Assembly (NCBI GenBank): GCA_963749675.1
Contig: CAVVNT010000008.1
Location: 124,001-188,000 of the forward strand
DNA length: 64,000 nucleotides
Source: Roseitranquillus sp963749675
GTDB taxonomy: Bacteria > Pseudomonadota > Alphaproteobacteria > Rhodobacterales > Rhodobacteraceae
Direction of reading: 5' to 3'
The stretch's first letter is position 1. Every line of letters begins with the position of its first letter. The position numbers were made by a program, and so were the translations under genes. Shown piece by piece: positions 47,132 through 56,144 of the stretch. Below the pieces are notes generated by a model. It had not been told where the DNA came from. It saw only the letters and a program-made list of their open reading frames with translations, and did no database searches.

Positions 47132-47418
47132 CCGAATTGTATGCCGTCCCACTCATTCTGATCTTGCCGGTCTGTCTTGCGGGCGGACTCGCCCTGGGCT
47201 TCGCTTATTTCAGCACCCTGCGCACCACGGCCGACCTTCTGGTCAGGGGTGACCGTCCACTTCTTGGTCTGGCGCTGACCCTGGGGCGGTTCGTCTTTCT
47301 TGGTGCAGGACTTTATGTCGCCGTGCTGGCCGGCGGTCCTGCCCTGCTGGCGGCGCTCGCTGGGGTCCTCTCCGCAAAGTGGATCATGCTCCGCAGGATG
47401 CGGCGGGCCCAAACATGA
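47128..47418 (+). CDS. atpR: N-ATPase accessory membrane protein AtpR
   Basis: The 96-residue protein has three hydrophobic segments and a short basic tail (KWIMLRRMRRAQT), the size and topology of AtpR in N-ATPase operons. The ATG at 47128 overlaps the atpQ stop. A longer reading from 46978 lies inside atpQ and is rejected. The motif YFSTLRTTADLLVRG between the first two segments is typical of the family. Confidence 0.8.
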   Translation: MTELYAVPLILILPVCLAGGLALGFAYFSTLRTTADLLVRGDRPLLGLALTLGRFVFLGAGLYVAVLAGGPALLAALAGVLSAKWIMLRRMRRAQT

Positions 47419-48128
47419 ACTCTCCGCTCGAGTCCACCATCCTGTTCCAACTCGGACCGGTTCCGATCACGCAAGCGATCGTCACGACATGGGCGATCAT
47501 GGTGATGCTGGTGCTGGGGGCATTCTTCCTGACCCGACGGCTTGACCTCCGGCCCACCCGGCGTCAAGCCGCGCTGGAGCTGATGGTCGCGACGCTGGAC
47601 ACCCAGATCACCGAGACGACGGGTGCGACGCCCGCGCCTTATCGCGCGTTCGTCGGCACGCTGTTCCTGTTCATCCTCGTGGCGAACTGGTCCTCGCTGG
47701 TGCCGGGGATCGATCCACCGACCGCGCAACTAGAGACCGACGCGGCTTTGGCCGTTCTGGTGTTCCTGTCGGTGATCTGGTTCGGCATAGGCGCCGGAGG
47801 TGTGGGCGGCTGGCTGAAATCCTTTGCCGCGCCAAATCCGGTGATGATCCCGCTGAACATGCTGGAGAGCGTAACGCGCGTCTTTTCCATGTTCGTCCGG
47901 CTGTTTGGCAACGTGATGAGCGGGGTGTTCGTCATCGGCATCGTCGCCTCGCTGGCTGGGCTCTTGGTGCCGATTCCGCTGATGGCGCTCGATCTGCTGA
48001 CCGGGCTGGTGCAGGCCTACATCTTCGCGGTGCTGGCGATGGTGTTCATCACCTCCGCGGTCGAAGAGGGCGCGCCCAGCCCCGCGAAGGCCGACCTTGC
48101 CCATTCCCCAACGAAAAAGGATTCATGA
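47415..48128 (+). CDS. atpB: N-ATPase subunit a
   Basis: The 237-residue proton- or sodium-channel subunit has about five membrane helices. The essential arginine is in RVFSMFVRLFGNVMSGVF near residue 160, and the C-terminal helix includes LVQAYIFAVLAMVFITSA, both hallmarks of subunit a. It starts with ATG at 47415, overlapping the atpR stop. Confidence 0.9.
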   Translation: MNSPLESTILFQLGPVPITQAIVTTWAIMVMLVLGAFFLTRRLDLRPTRRQAALELMVATLDTQITETTGATPAPYRAFVGTLFLFILVANWSSLVPGIDPPTAQLETDAALAVLVFLSVIWFGIGAGGVGGWLKSFAAPNPVMIPLNMLESVTRVFSMFVRLFGNVMSGVFVIGIVASLAGLLVPIPLMALDLLTGLVQAYIFAVLAMVFITSAVEEGAPSPAKADLAHSPTKKDS

Positions 48129-48373
48129 TGGACTATGCTCCGCTTGCCAGTATCTTCTGTGCGGCCTTTGCCGTGGCCTTTGGTGCCATTGGCCCCGCGC
48201 TTGCCGAGGGGCGCGCGGTCGCCGCCGCTATGGATGCCATCGCCCGTCAGCCCGACGCCGCAAACACGATCTCGCGCACCCTGTTCGTTGGGCTCGCAAT
48301 GATCGAGACGACGGCGATCTATTGCCTGGTGATCGCGCTCTTGCTGCTCTTCGCCAACCCGCTTCTGGCATGA
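48125..48373 (+). CDS. atpE: N-ATPase subunit c
   Basis: The 82-residue hairpin protein has two helices around the ARQPDA loop (residues 40-45). The ion-binding glutamate is Glu61 in AMIETTAIY; Thr62, Thr63 and Tyr66 match positions used for sodium in Ilyobacter-type rings. Glu28 (ALAEGRAV) sits where the sodium-type ring has glutamine, giving a two-glutamate site as described for N-type rings that carry protons. The ion is therefore not settled from sequence. Confidence 0.92.
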   Translation: MMDYAPLASIFCAAFAVAFGAIGPALAEGRAVAAAMDAIARQPDAANTISRTLFVGLAMIETTAIYCLVIALLLLFANPLLA

Positions 48374-48377
48374 GCGC

Positions 48378-49115
48378 ATGACGCCTGATTGGTGGGGGCT
48401 GGGTCTTCAGGCTGTCAACGTCCTGATCCTAGTCTGGCTTCTCGGCCGTGTTTTCTGGCGTCCGGTTGCCGGAGCAATCACCCGGCGCCAGGAAGCGGCG
48501 CAGGCCATGCTGGACGAAGGCAAGACGGCGAAGGCGAAATCAGACGCAGCACTGGCCGAGGTGATTGAGACCCGCGCAGGCATCGCGGCCGAACGCGACG
48601 CCATACTTGCTGAGGCAAAGGCGACAGCAGACACAGCCACGAAGGCCGCGCTGACCGATGCGCAGACCCGGGCCGACGCACTTCTGGCAGCCGCACGCAC
48701 CGCCATCGACCGTGACAGAAACACCGTACGGAAGGAGAACACAGCGAAGGCCGCCGCACTATCGGTCGAGATTTCCTCCAGGCTCCTCGGCCGGTTCAAC
48801 ACTCCTGCGGTTCAGGCGGCGTTCCTTGCCAGCCTGGTCGACGCCATCGCCGGCATGTCCGCCTCCGACCGCGCGGCGCTGACAGCCTCGGCAGCCGAAA
48901 TCGAGATCGTCACCGCGACAGGTCCGGAGGGCGCGCAGAAGGCCGAGATCGAACGAGCGGTAAAGGAGGCTCTGGGCGGCACGCCAGCGCTGCGTTTCGT
49001 CGCCGATCCAGACCTTATCGCCGGGCTGGAACTGCGCAGCCCGCATTTCGTGCTGCATAACAGCTGGCGGGCCGACCTCGAGAATATCCAGAGGGAGGTC
49101 GAGGATGCCGCCTGA
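48378..49115 (+). CDS. atpF: N-ATPase subunit b with delta-like C-terminal domain
   Basis: The 245-residue protein has one N-terminal membrane helix (about residues 6-28) and a long alanine- and charge-rich coiled coil (about 35-140). Residues about 165-245 resemble the C-terminal part of subunit delta (EIERAVKEALGGTPALRFVA followed by DPDLIAGLELRS). Ordinary b subunits are near 160 residues. The operon has no separate delta gene, so this fused domain probably replaces it as the link to the alpha3beta3 head. It overlaps atpA by 11 bases. Confidence 0.85.
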   Translation: MTPDWWGLGLQAVNVLILVWLLGRVFWRPVAGAITRRQEAAQAMLDEGKTAKAKSDAALAEVIETRAGIAAERDAILAEAKATADTATKAALTDAQTRADALLAAARTAIDRDRNTVRKENTAKAAALSVEISSRLLGRFNTPAVQAAFLASLVDAIAGMSASDRAALTASAAEIEIVTATGPEGAQKAEIERAVKEALGGTPALRFVADPDLIAGLELRSPHFVLHNSWRADLENIQREVEDAA

Positions 49116-50628
49116 CGCGCCGGACTGGTTCGCCACCGCGCAGGGCGCCGTTCGCAGCGCCTCGCTGGGACCGCGATCCGAGCACAGGGGGCGTGTCGAG
49201 GAGATCGGCGACGGTGTAGCGAGGATTTCGGGGTTGCGAGACGTTCGGCTTGACGAAGTCCTGCGGTTCGAGGGCGGCCAGTTCGGGTTCGCCCGGGTTC
49301 TGGATCCCGATCTGATCGGCTGCGTGTTCATTGACGCCGGAACGCGGGTCGAGGCCGGCGATGCCGTCTTCGGCACGGGCGAGGTGGTAAGCGTGCCCGT
49401 CGGCGAAGCGCTGCTCGGGCGGATCGTGGACCCGCTTAGCCGCCCGCTCGATGGAAAGGGTGCGATTGCGGCCGAGGAGCGATGGCCGATCGAGCGCCCG
49501 GCGCCGTCGATCATCGAACGCGACCTCGTGACCCAGCCGGTGCAGACCGGAATCGTTGTCGTGGACACACTGTTTGCGCTGGGTCGGGGCCAGCGCGAGC
49601 TGGTCGTCGGGGACCATTCCACCGGAAAGACCACGCTGGCCGTCGACGCCATGATCGCCCAGGCGCACAGCGACATGATCTGCGTCTATGTCGCCGTCGG
49701 ACAAAAGACATCGAGCGTGCGCCGCGCCATCGACGCGCTCCAGGCGCATGGGGATTTCGCGCGCTGCATCGTCATGGTCGCAGGCTCCGCCTCGGCGCCT
49801 GGGCTGCAATGGATCGCGCCTTACGCCGGCATGACCACGGCCGAATTTTTCCGCGACAAGGGACAACACGCCCTGATCGTGATCGACGATCTGTCCAAAC
49901 ACGCCGCCACCCACCGTGAGATCGCGCTCCTGACCCGGCAATCGCCGGGGCGCGAGGCCTATCCGGGCGATGTGTTCTACATCCATGCCCGCCTGCTGGA
50001 ACGTGCGGCCAAACTTTCAAAGGCGCGTGGCGGCGGCTCGCTGACCGCCTTGCCGATTGCTGAAACCGATGCGGGGAACCTCTCGGCCTATATCCCGACC
50101 AACCTGATCTCGATCACCGATGGGCAGATCGTGCTGGACGCCAGCCTGTTCCATCAGGGCCAGAAACCGGCGGTGGATGTCGGGCTGAGCGTCAGCCGTG
50201 TCGGCGGCAAGACCCAGGCGCCCGTGTTGCGCGAAGCGGCGGGAACATTGCGGCTCGACTATGCGCAGTTTCTGGAGCTCGAAGTTTTTACCCGCTTCGG
50301 CGGCATGCCCCAGGGTCGGGTGCGCGAACAGCTCCGACGCGGCGAGCGGATCCGCGCGATTCTGCGCCAGCCGCAGAATGCGCCCCTTCGCCTCGGCGAC
50401 GAGGTGGCGCTCCTGCTGGCCGTTCAGTCGGGGCTGCTGGACCCTCTGCCGCTCGATGCCGTTGCCGCGTTCCGGGCAGCGGTGCCGCAAGCGGTTGACC
50501 GGGACGCCGCCAATGCCCTGCGCGTCCTTGCCGAGACCGGAGACCTCGATGCAGAAGCGCGGGCCGCCCTGATCGCCGCGATGAGCCGACTTGCCACCTC
50601 TTTGGGCGATGCGGACCCGGCGACATGA
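49105..50628 (+). CDS. atpA: N-ATPase subunit alpha
   Basis: The 507-residue subunit has a P-loop VVGDHSTGKTTLAVDAM near residues 166-182 (standard alpha has GDRQTGKT) and the typical IPTNLISITDGQI and FTRFGG segments. Its start lies inside the atpF end after GGGAGG, and its stop overlaps the atpG start. Confidence 0.93.
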   Translation: MPPDAPDWFATAQGAVRSASLGPRSEHRGRVEEIGDGVARISGLRDVRLDEVLRFEGGQFGFARVLDPDLIGCVFIDAGTRVEAGDAVFGTGEVVSVPVGEALLGRIVDPLSRPLDGKGAIAAEERWPIERPAPSIIERDLVTQPVQTGIVVVDTLFALGRGQRELVVGDHSTGKTTLAVDAMIAQAHSDMICVYVAVGQKTSSVRRAIDALQAHGDFARCIVMVAGSASAPGLQWIAPYAGMTTAEFFRDKGQHALIVIDDLSKHAATHREIALLTRQSPGREAYPGDVFYIHARLLERAAKLSKARGGGSLTALPIAETDAGNLSAYIPTNLISITDGQIVLDASLFHQGQKPAVDVGLSVSRVGGKTQAPVLREAAGTLRLDYAQFLELEVFTRFGGMPQGRVREQLRRGERIRAILRQPQNAPLRLGDEVALLLAVQSGLLDPLPLDAVAAFRAAVPQAVDRDAANALRVLAETGDLDAEARAALIAAMSRLATSLGDADPAT

Positions 50629-51479
50629 CCGAGCGGCTTGCCGATGTCAGCGCCCGGATCGACGGCATTCGCCAACTGGGTGCCGTGGTGAACGCGATGA
50701 AGGGCATCGCCGCCGCACGCGCCAGCACCGCCCGCGCCGAGACAGAGGCGGTCGACAGCTATGCCGCAACAATTGCCGCCGCCATATCCGATGCGCTTGG
50801 CCCCGCAGGCCCCGCGGCACCGGCCGATACTTCTGCGCCCGCGTCCACGGGCAGCACCGGCCTTTTGGTGTTCTGCGCCGAACAGGGCTTTGCCGGCGCC
50901 TTCAGCGAACGCGTGCTGGACAGCATCGAGGACGACCTGTCGACCACCAGCCTGTTTCTGATCGGCACCCGTGGCCTGTCCATCGCAGCGGCGCGCGGGC
51001 TCGATCCGGTCTGGTCCGCGGCAATGGCTTCGCACACGCCCGGCATTCCGAAACTGGCCGACACCATCGCCAAGGCGATCTACCGCGCCCTGGACGAGGG
51101 GCGCTTCGACCGCATGGACATGATCCACGCCAAATGGGCGTCCGGGCAATCTCAAGTCGTCCGGCAAGTTCTGTTGCCGATCGACCTGTCGGAGCTGCCG
51201 CCGCCTGGGGCGACACGCCCATTGACCCAGCTTCCCACGGACGTGCTGATCGCCAGTCTCAGCGGGGACTACCTCCATGCCATTGTCTGCAAGACGGCGC
51301 TCCATGCCTTCGAAGCCGAAAACGAGGCGAGAATGGAGGCCATGTCCGCCGCGGGCAGCCAGATCACGCGCGAACTCGGGCAGTCCGAGGCAAAGCTGCG
51401 CCGGGTGCGGCAGGAGGCGATCACCGCCGAGATCATCGAGCTGGGGACCAGCGCCGCGACCGCGCGCGACGCAAGGTGA
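50625..51479 (+). CDS. atpG: N-ATPase subunit gamma
   Basis: The 284-residue rotor-shaft subunit has the long N-terminal helix (ARIDGIRQLGAVVNAMKGIA) and the C-terminal helix (RRVRQEAITAEIIELGTSAA) that form the coiled-coil axle. It is the last gene of the operon. The end is 142 bases before the terminal motif of the right-hand IS256 relic, so the operon seems complete. Confidence 0.88.
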   Translation: MTERLADVSARIDGIRQLGAVVNAMKGIAAARASTARAETEAVDSYAATIAAAISDALGPAGPAAPADTSAPASTGSTGLLVFCAEQGFAGAFSERVLDSIEDDLSTTSLFLIGTRGLSIAAARGLDPVWSAAMASHTPGIPKLADTIAKAIYRALDEGRFDRMDMIHAKWASGQSQVVRQVLLPIDLSELPPPGATRPLTQLPTDVLIASLSGDYLHAIVCKTALHAFEAENEARMEAMSAAGSQITRELGQSEAKLRRVRQEAITAEIIELGTSAATARDAR

Positions 51480-51621
51480 TGGATGCTGCGCGGGACGCCG
51501 CGGAGGCGGCCCCTGATCTGGGTCAGCACAAGGGGACGTGGTTTCCGCCATCCTGACCCTGACTGAAGATATGGGCCTCGCGCGCTTCTGTCGGCAAGCG
51601 AAGGTACATCGGTCGCAGGTC

Positions 51622-52900
51622 GTGTCGCGAAAGTGGTGGAACCCGGGAAATGGTGCAGGAACTGGCGTCCACCTGCTTCTTCATAGCTGGTGTCGCTCGT
51701 TCACTGAGCGGCGATCATCGTTGCCGCGTCGGGATCGTCGCACGGGCCTGCCAGTTTTTCCACGGGCATGTAGCGGCGCGAGACGGCCCACTCATCATTC
51801 TGCTCGAGCATGAGCGCGCCGACGAGGCGAACGACCGCCTCGCGGTTGGGAAAGATGCCGACGACGTTGGTCCGCCGCTTGATCTCCTTGTTGACGTGCT
51901 CCAGCGGGTTGGTGCTGTGCAACTTCGAGCGCAGGCTCTCATCGAAGGCCATGTAGGCCAGCACGTCATGCTCGGCCCCGTCCATGAGTTCGGCGACATC
52001 CCTGAACCGGTCACGAAGGCTGTCGGCGACCTCGCGCCAGCGGGCATGGGCCTGATCACGGTCCGTCTCGGCGAAGACGGTGTTCACCACGGCGCTGACC
52101 ACCGGCTTGTGGGCCTTGCCCACGCGGCCCAGAAGATTGCGCTTGAAATACGCGGCAGCGCTGGCACCCGGCGCCGAGAACCTTGCGTGCGGCGGCCTTC
52201 AGGCCTTCATGGGCATCGCTGATCACCAGTTGCACGCCGCTCAGGCCGCGACGCGTGAGAGACCGTAGGAAGTCGGCCCGGAACGTCTCGGCTTCGGAGG
52301 GCATGACCGTGATCCCCAGGATCTCGCGGCGACCGTCGGTGTTGACCGCGACGGCCACTATCACGGCCATCGAGACGATGCGCCCGCCCTCGCGCAGCTT
52401 CACGCAGGTGGCGTCCAGCCAGAGGAAGGGCCAATCGCCCTCCAGCGGTCGGTTCAGGAAGGCCCGGACACGTTCATCGATCTCTTCGCAGAGCCGCGAC
52501 ACCTGGCTCTTCGAGGTGCCCGCCAGCCCCATGGCACGCACCAGGTCGTCGACGGCGCGGGTGGAGACGCCGTGGACGTAGGCTTCCTGCACCACCGCCA
52601 TCAGCGCCTTCTCGGCGGTGCGGCGCGGCTCCAGGAAGTGGGGAAATAGCTGCCCTTGCGCAGCTTCGGGATGTTCAGTCCGATGCTGCCCGCGCGGGTA
52701 TCCCACTGGCGCGGCCGGTAGCCGTTCCGCTGGTTCTCGCGGTCCGGCGTTCGCTCGCCAGGTCCAGCACCGTACACGGCAGCCACCTCGATGTCCATCA
52801 GCCGCTGCGCAGCGTCCTGGATCAGCTCGCGCAGAAAATCCGCGTCGTCGCTCTTGGCGATCACGCACGGAAGGTCGATCGTGGTGTCGGTCATCGTGCT
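51622..52900 (-). mobile_element. IS256-family element remnant 2, right of the N-ATPase operon
   Basis: The transposase frame (51701-52894) is accompanied by the left-end motif GTGTCGCGAAAGTGGTGGAA at 51622-51641, which nearly matches the motif at 44002. The right end (beyond 52895) was not resolved; a matching inverted copy was not found. The element is oriented like relic 1, so the two flank the N-ATPase operon in direct orientation. Confidence 0.65.
51701..52894 (-). pseudogene. IS256-family (Mutator-type) transposase, two frameshifts
   Basis: Start MTDTTIDLPCVIAKSDDADF at 52894 and the DNA-binding segment ending KLRKGSYFP are followed, after a one-base deletion in a C-run near 52655, by HFLEPRRTAEKALMAVVQEA. 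The DDE core follows (FLWLDATCVKLREGG, LVISDAHEGLKAAARKVLG). An insertion near 52150 then shifts to the C-terminal frame, which contains LHSTNPLEHVNKEIKRRTNV. The full length of about 398 codons is normal for the family. It is non-functional as written. Confidence 0.82.
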
Positions 52901-53026
52901 TTCCCTTCGTTGTCGTCGGCTTGAACAACCTCAGACTACGAAGACGTGCGGTGGCCGCCAGACCGGCCGCGCGCTGCGCTACGCCGAAAGGCTCCGCGCG
53001 CGGCCTCCCACACAAGCGTTGGGACA

Positions 53027-53689
53027 CTATCCGGTAGAGGCAGATCGCCTCGTCGCCGATCCGCACCGTCCAGTAATCGCTCGTCCCGAGAACGCGCACC
53101 ACGTCGCCTTGCTGCGTCCAGTTGACCGTGCGCTCGCGGCCTTGCCCGTCGACCTTGAAGATCGCGGGCTGGCGGGCGTTCTCGGGAAAGACGAAGTAGG
53201 TGTAACGGCCGTCGTCATAGACCGAGCGGGGGGCGAAATCGCCGTCGCCCGCCCGCTTGTAGCTCGCATTGCGGACGGCGGGAGCGCCCTTGCTGACGAA
53301 GCTCTGGCTGGCGCTTGCGCGGCGGTCCTGGGGATAGTCGAAGCGGACCTCGAAGAACTCAGCCCCGACGATGGCGTGACGACCGTCATGTTGGTCCGCG
53401 CCTTGGCGACGTGCGGCTTGATCGTGAGGATGTTGCCGATCTCGGGGATCGGATCGACCTCGAAGCTCTCGGTGTCGCCGACGATGACGGCCTGGAAGGT
53501 TTCGCCCTGCCCGAAGTGGAGCGTGGTTGCGTGTCGGAGGTCCGTCTCCACGACGAAGACCTGATCGGGATTGTAGATTGCATTGCGGATGCGCGGATCG
53601 AGCCTACCGCTCGAAGGCGTCGACGCGGCATGAAGCGGCCCGGCAGCGAGGGCGAGGGCCAGGGCGGAGACGGTGAGCTGTCGGATCAT
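53027..53689 (-). pseudogene. virB9: VirB9/TrbG-like type IV secretion protein, frameshifted and 3'-truncated
   Basis: Start MIRQLTVSALALALAAGPLH (signal peptide) at 53689 is followed by the VirB9 core QVFVVETDLRHATTLHFGQG. A frame break near 53380 is followed by AEFFEVRFDYPQDRR, GRYTYFVFPENARQPAIFKV and the C-terminal YWTVRIGDEAICLYRI. Right after this the sequence changes to IS256-side DNA, so the last residues are missing. VirB9 forms part of the outer-membrane core of conjugation systems. It follows virB8 by three bases, as in virB operons. Confidence 0.7.
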
Positions 53690-53692
53690 CGG

Positions 53693-54048
53693 TCAGTTCC
53701 CCAGGGTTTCGGCATCGACGCGGTAACTGGTCACCGCAAAGCCGAGTGGGTTGGCCCATACCTCCTGCAGCCGCGTGCGGGTTTCGGGTCGAAAGTCGTA
53801 GGCCACGGTTGCGGTGAAGGCGCGCTCGACGCTCCTCGTGTCGCGCGGTCGGCGCAGCGTCTTCACAAACCGCACTTGGGCGACACCGGCTCGATCTGGT
53901 TCACGGATTTAACCGTCACGTCGATCTTCGCTTCGCGGCCGTAGACCGTGATCGGGTAGTCCTCGGACGTGCTGTTCCAGAGGGCGCGCAAGGTGGCCTC
54001 GGCATCCCCGTCCGAGCGTTCGAGCACCGAGTATGAGATCGGCGGAAT
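53693..54048 (-). pseudogene. virB8: VirB8-like type IV secretion protein, 5'-truncated and frameshifted
   Basis: The readable part begins IPPISYSVLERSDGDAEATL, then WNSTSEDYPITVYGREAKID. A frame break near 53900 is followed by VRFVKTLRRPRDTRSVERAF and FRPETRTRLQEVWANPLGFA, typical of the VirB8 periplasmic domain. The N-terminal cytoplasmic and membrane part is absent; unrelated plus-strand sequence takes over at about 54050. It is directly upstream of virB9. Confidence 0.65.
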
Positions 54049-54898
54049 CCTTCAACCGGCGCTTTGTCACGCGCCTTCTTGACACCCTTGCCTTCGGGGC
54101 GGCCTTCGTGCGCTGGCTCTGCCTTCTCGGAGGCGTGGCGGAAGACGATGCGAAGGATGCGGCCGAGGCGGCGGCCTGTTGCAATCTCCTGGCTGTGGTC
54201 GCGGATCTGGTCGCCGACCGGCAGCAAGAGACCGCCCTCCTGCATCGGCTCCTGCCGGGCGAACGCCTCGCCGCGCTCTCAGGAAGCGAGGACGCGGTGT
54301 GGGATCTCGCACGCGAGGTCGCAAAGCTGCCCGATCGCGAGCTTCGGGTGTTCGGGGCGCTCCTCTGCGTCTTTTTCTGGTCCGTCCATCGTCTCTGCGC
54401 GTGCGCCACAGCCGCGGCCGCCAGGTCGCTCACCGACGCGCTGACCCGGGCGTGGGAGGTCGAACTCCTTTCGGCCTCCCAGACCGACGCGACGACAGCG
54501 CTGGCGACCGATCGCTCGGTCGTGGTGTTCGAGGTGTTCGGCAGGCTGGCCTCACTAGCGGCGGGCGGACGGTCGGACCGGCTGATCGCAGCAGCGCAAG
54601 CCTGACCGGCCGCGCCGTGGCTGCGGTGGATGACCTCGTCGACATCAGCCAGGATCTGGCGAGCGGCGACCTCAACGCCGTGCTCGTAGCGGCCGGCCTG
54701 GACCGGCCGAGGGGCGCGGCAGAACACCGCGAAGCGCTCGCCAGGCTTCTCGACATCGGCGCCATCGAGAAGGTGGCAGAGGATGGTCTGACGGCGGTCT
54801 CGTCCCTGCTTGCGGAACTTGAGGCCTCGGCGATCCCGGAGGAGACACAGGCCGAATGGCGAGGCTGGGCGGCGCAGAAGCGGCCTGGCAGTCGGTGA
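54033..54898 (+). CDS. Hypothetical protein, probably frameshifted
   Basis: The plus frame from ATG 54033 reads as a coherent alanine- and leucine-rich protein (FVRWLCLLGGVAEDDAKDAA, LHRLLPGERLAALSGSEDAV) to a stop at 54605. The character continues in another frame (AVAAVDDLVDISQDLASGDL to PEETQAEWRGWAAQKRP) until 54898. Codon third positions are GC-rich as in true genes of this genome. No family is recognised. The start overlaps the broken virB8 end on the other strand, so the native start may be lost. Confidence 0.4.
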
Positions 54899-55728
54899 GG
54901 ATCGCCGGTGCGCCTGTCCTGCCCTGGATCGGCGCAGAGGCCGGTGCGCAGGGCACGCGGGACCTCGACAGTGACCGAAGCCTCGAGGACGCCGGCGAAG
55001 TCGTCGCAGTGTCGTGGCAACTCGACCTCTGGGGCACGCTGCGGTCCGGTCAGGCGGCCGCCGCCTCGGAAGCCTCCGCGGTGGCCAATGATGCGGTCTA
55101 TGCCCGTCAGTCGATCGCCGCGACGGTGGGGCGCTCGTGGATGGGCTATATCGAGATCGGCCAATTGATTGCCGCGACAAACCACGTCGTGAATCAGTAT
55201 TCTCAGCTCGTTGCGCTCGCGAAGGAGCGACAGGCCGCGGGGGTCTGGGCGGTGGACGAGCGGACCGCCAAGCGCGAGGTGCGACGGCTGACAGAGGCGT
55301 GGTTCCTGATCCTGACCCGGCGAGGCGTCAGGGGCCGGGTCGCGGCCTACCGGCTGGGCGTGACGGAGATCGCAGCGCGCTCAACCGATTTCTGGGGCAG
55401 CGTGGGGCCGGATTTCGCGGAGCGAATGACCGCGCTGGTGCCGGAACCCACCAAGGTGGTGCGGCTGCAACTGGAGCGTCCGGGCGAGGAGGCGGGGCAG
55501 GGAGGTGACTGGCGCGCGGTGCGGCGACGGCTGAGAGCGGAGAACCCGGCGCTGTTCGCCAACTGGTTCGATCGGCTGGACAATGAGGGCCGCGATGGCG
55601 GCAGGGTCATCCTGCGGGCGCCGTTCGTCGGCCGCTATGTCGAGACACACCTCGCGCGGATCCTCGAGGCGGCGGTCGAGGGCGAGCTGGGGCCGTGCGG
55701 CGACCTGCGAATCCGATGCAGCGCGTGA
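54856..55728 (+). CDS. Chimeric frame: TolC-type efflux fragment joined to DnaA-N-like domain
   Basis: Residues about 12-129 (to base ~55243) match the middle of an RND outer-membrane factor (VAVSWQLDLWGTLRSGQAAA and QSIAATVGRSWMGYIEIGQL), lacking signal, start and end. From residue 130 on (VDERTAKREVRRLTEAWFLI and later NPALFANWFDRLDNEG, APFVGRYVETHLARILEAAV) it resembles a replication or plasmid protein ending in a DnaA N-terminal-like domain. The two are joined in frame and are unlikely to be one natural protein. The second part may start internally and be the true gene. Confidence 0.45.
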   Translation: MARLGGAEAAWQSVRIAGAPVLPWIGAEAGAQGTRDLDSDRSLEDAGEVVAVSWQLDLWGTLRSGQAAAASEASAVANDAVYARQSIAATVGRSWMGYIEIGQLIAATNHVVNQYSQLVALAKERQAAGVWAVDERTAKREVRRLTEAWFLILTRRGVRGRVAAYRLGVTEIAARSTDFWGSVGPDFAERMTALVPEPTKVVRLQLERPGEEAGQGGDWRAVRRRLRAENPALFANWFDRLDNEGRDGGRVILRAPFVGRYVETHLARILEAAVEGELGPCGDLRIRCSA

Positions 55729-55739
55729 GGGCAGGGCGC

Positions 55740-56144
55740 TTAGGCGAACGGGTTCTCGACCGCAACGCCGGTCGGCGTAAAGTCGGTGACATTGCGCGTG
55801 ACGACGGTGGCGCCCCGCGCCAGCGCCGAGGCGGCAATCATCAGGTTGGCGCCGCCGTGGCCGATGCGGGCCGAGAGGCGGCCCCAGACCCGGGCGTCCT
55901 CGATGCCGAAGGGCAGGATGCGGTCGGAAAACAGCGTCGCGGTCCGCTCGGCCCAGGCGCGCAGCTCGGTGGCAAAAGCGGGGTCCCGCCGCTCCTGCAG
56001 GACGATCCCGCGTTCGATCTCCGCAAGTGTCACGACGCTGAGGAAAAGCATGTCCTCATCCTGCGCGCGGAGCCAGGCGGCGACTCCTGCGGCCCGGTCC
56101 GGCCGCCGCACCGCCGAGATGACGTTGGTGTCGAGCAGGAACAC
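55740..56144 (-). CDS. vapC: PIN-domain toxin, VapC/FitB-like, with altered active site
   Basis: The 134-residue PIN protein has Asp5 (FLLDTNVIS), Glu42 (VVTLAEIERG) and Asp121 (TRNVTDF). The third acidic residue of the usual D-x-x-I-A-x-x-A-L motif is Asn100 (GANLMIAASAL), which may weaken or abolish metal binding. PIN toxins are Mg-dependent ribonucleases. The start is one base after the antitoxin stop codon. It could be an intact low-activity toxin or a decayed one. Confidence 0.85.
   Translation of the reverse strand: MFLLDTNVISAVRRPDRAAGVAAWLRAQDEDMLFLSVVTLAEIERGIVLQERRDPAFATELRAWAERTATLFSDRILPFGIEDARVWGRLSARIGHGGANLMIAASALARGATVVTRNVTDFTPTGVAVENPFA

Noticed and set aside
52056..53102. 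A 348-residue frame starting in virB9 and ending in the IS256 transposase
   Set aside because: It joins the virB9 tail, IS-side DNA and the middle of the transposase; the two gene families show it is a chance fusion.
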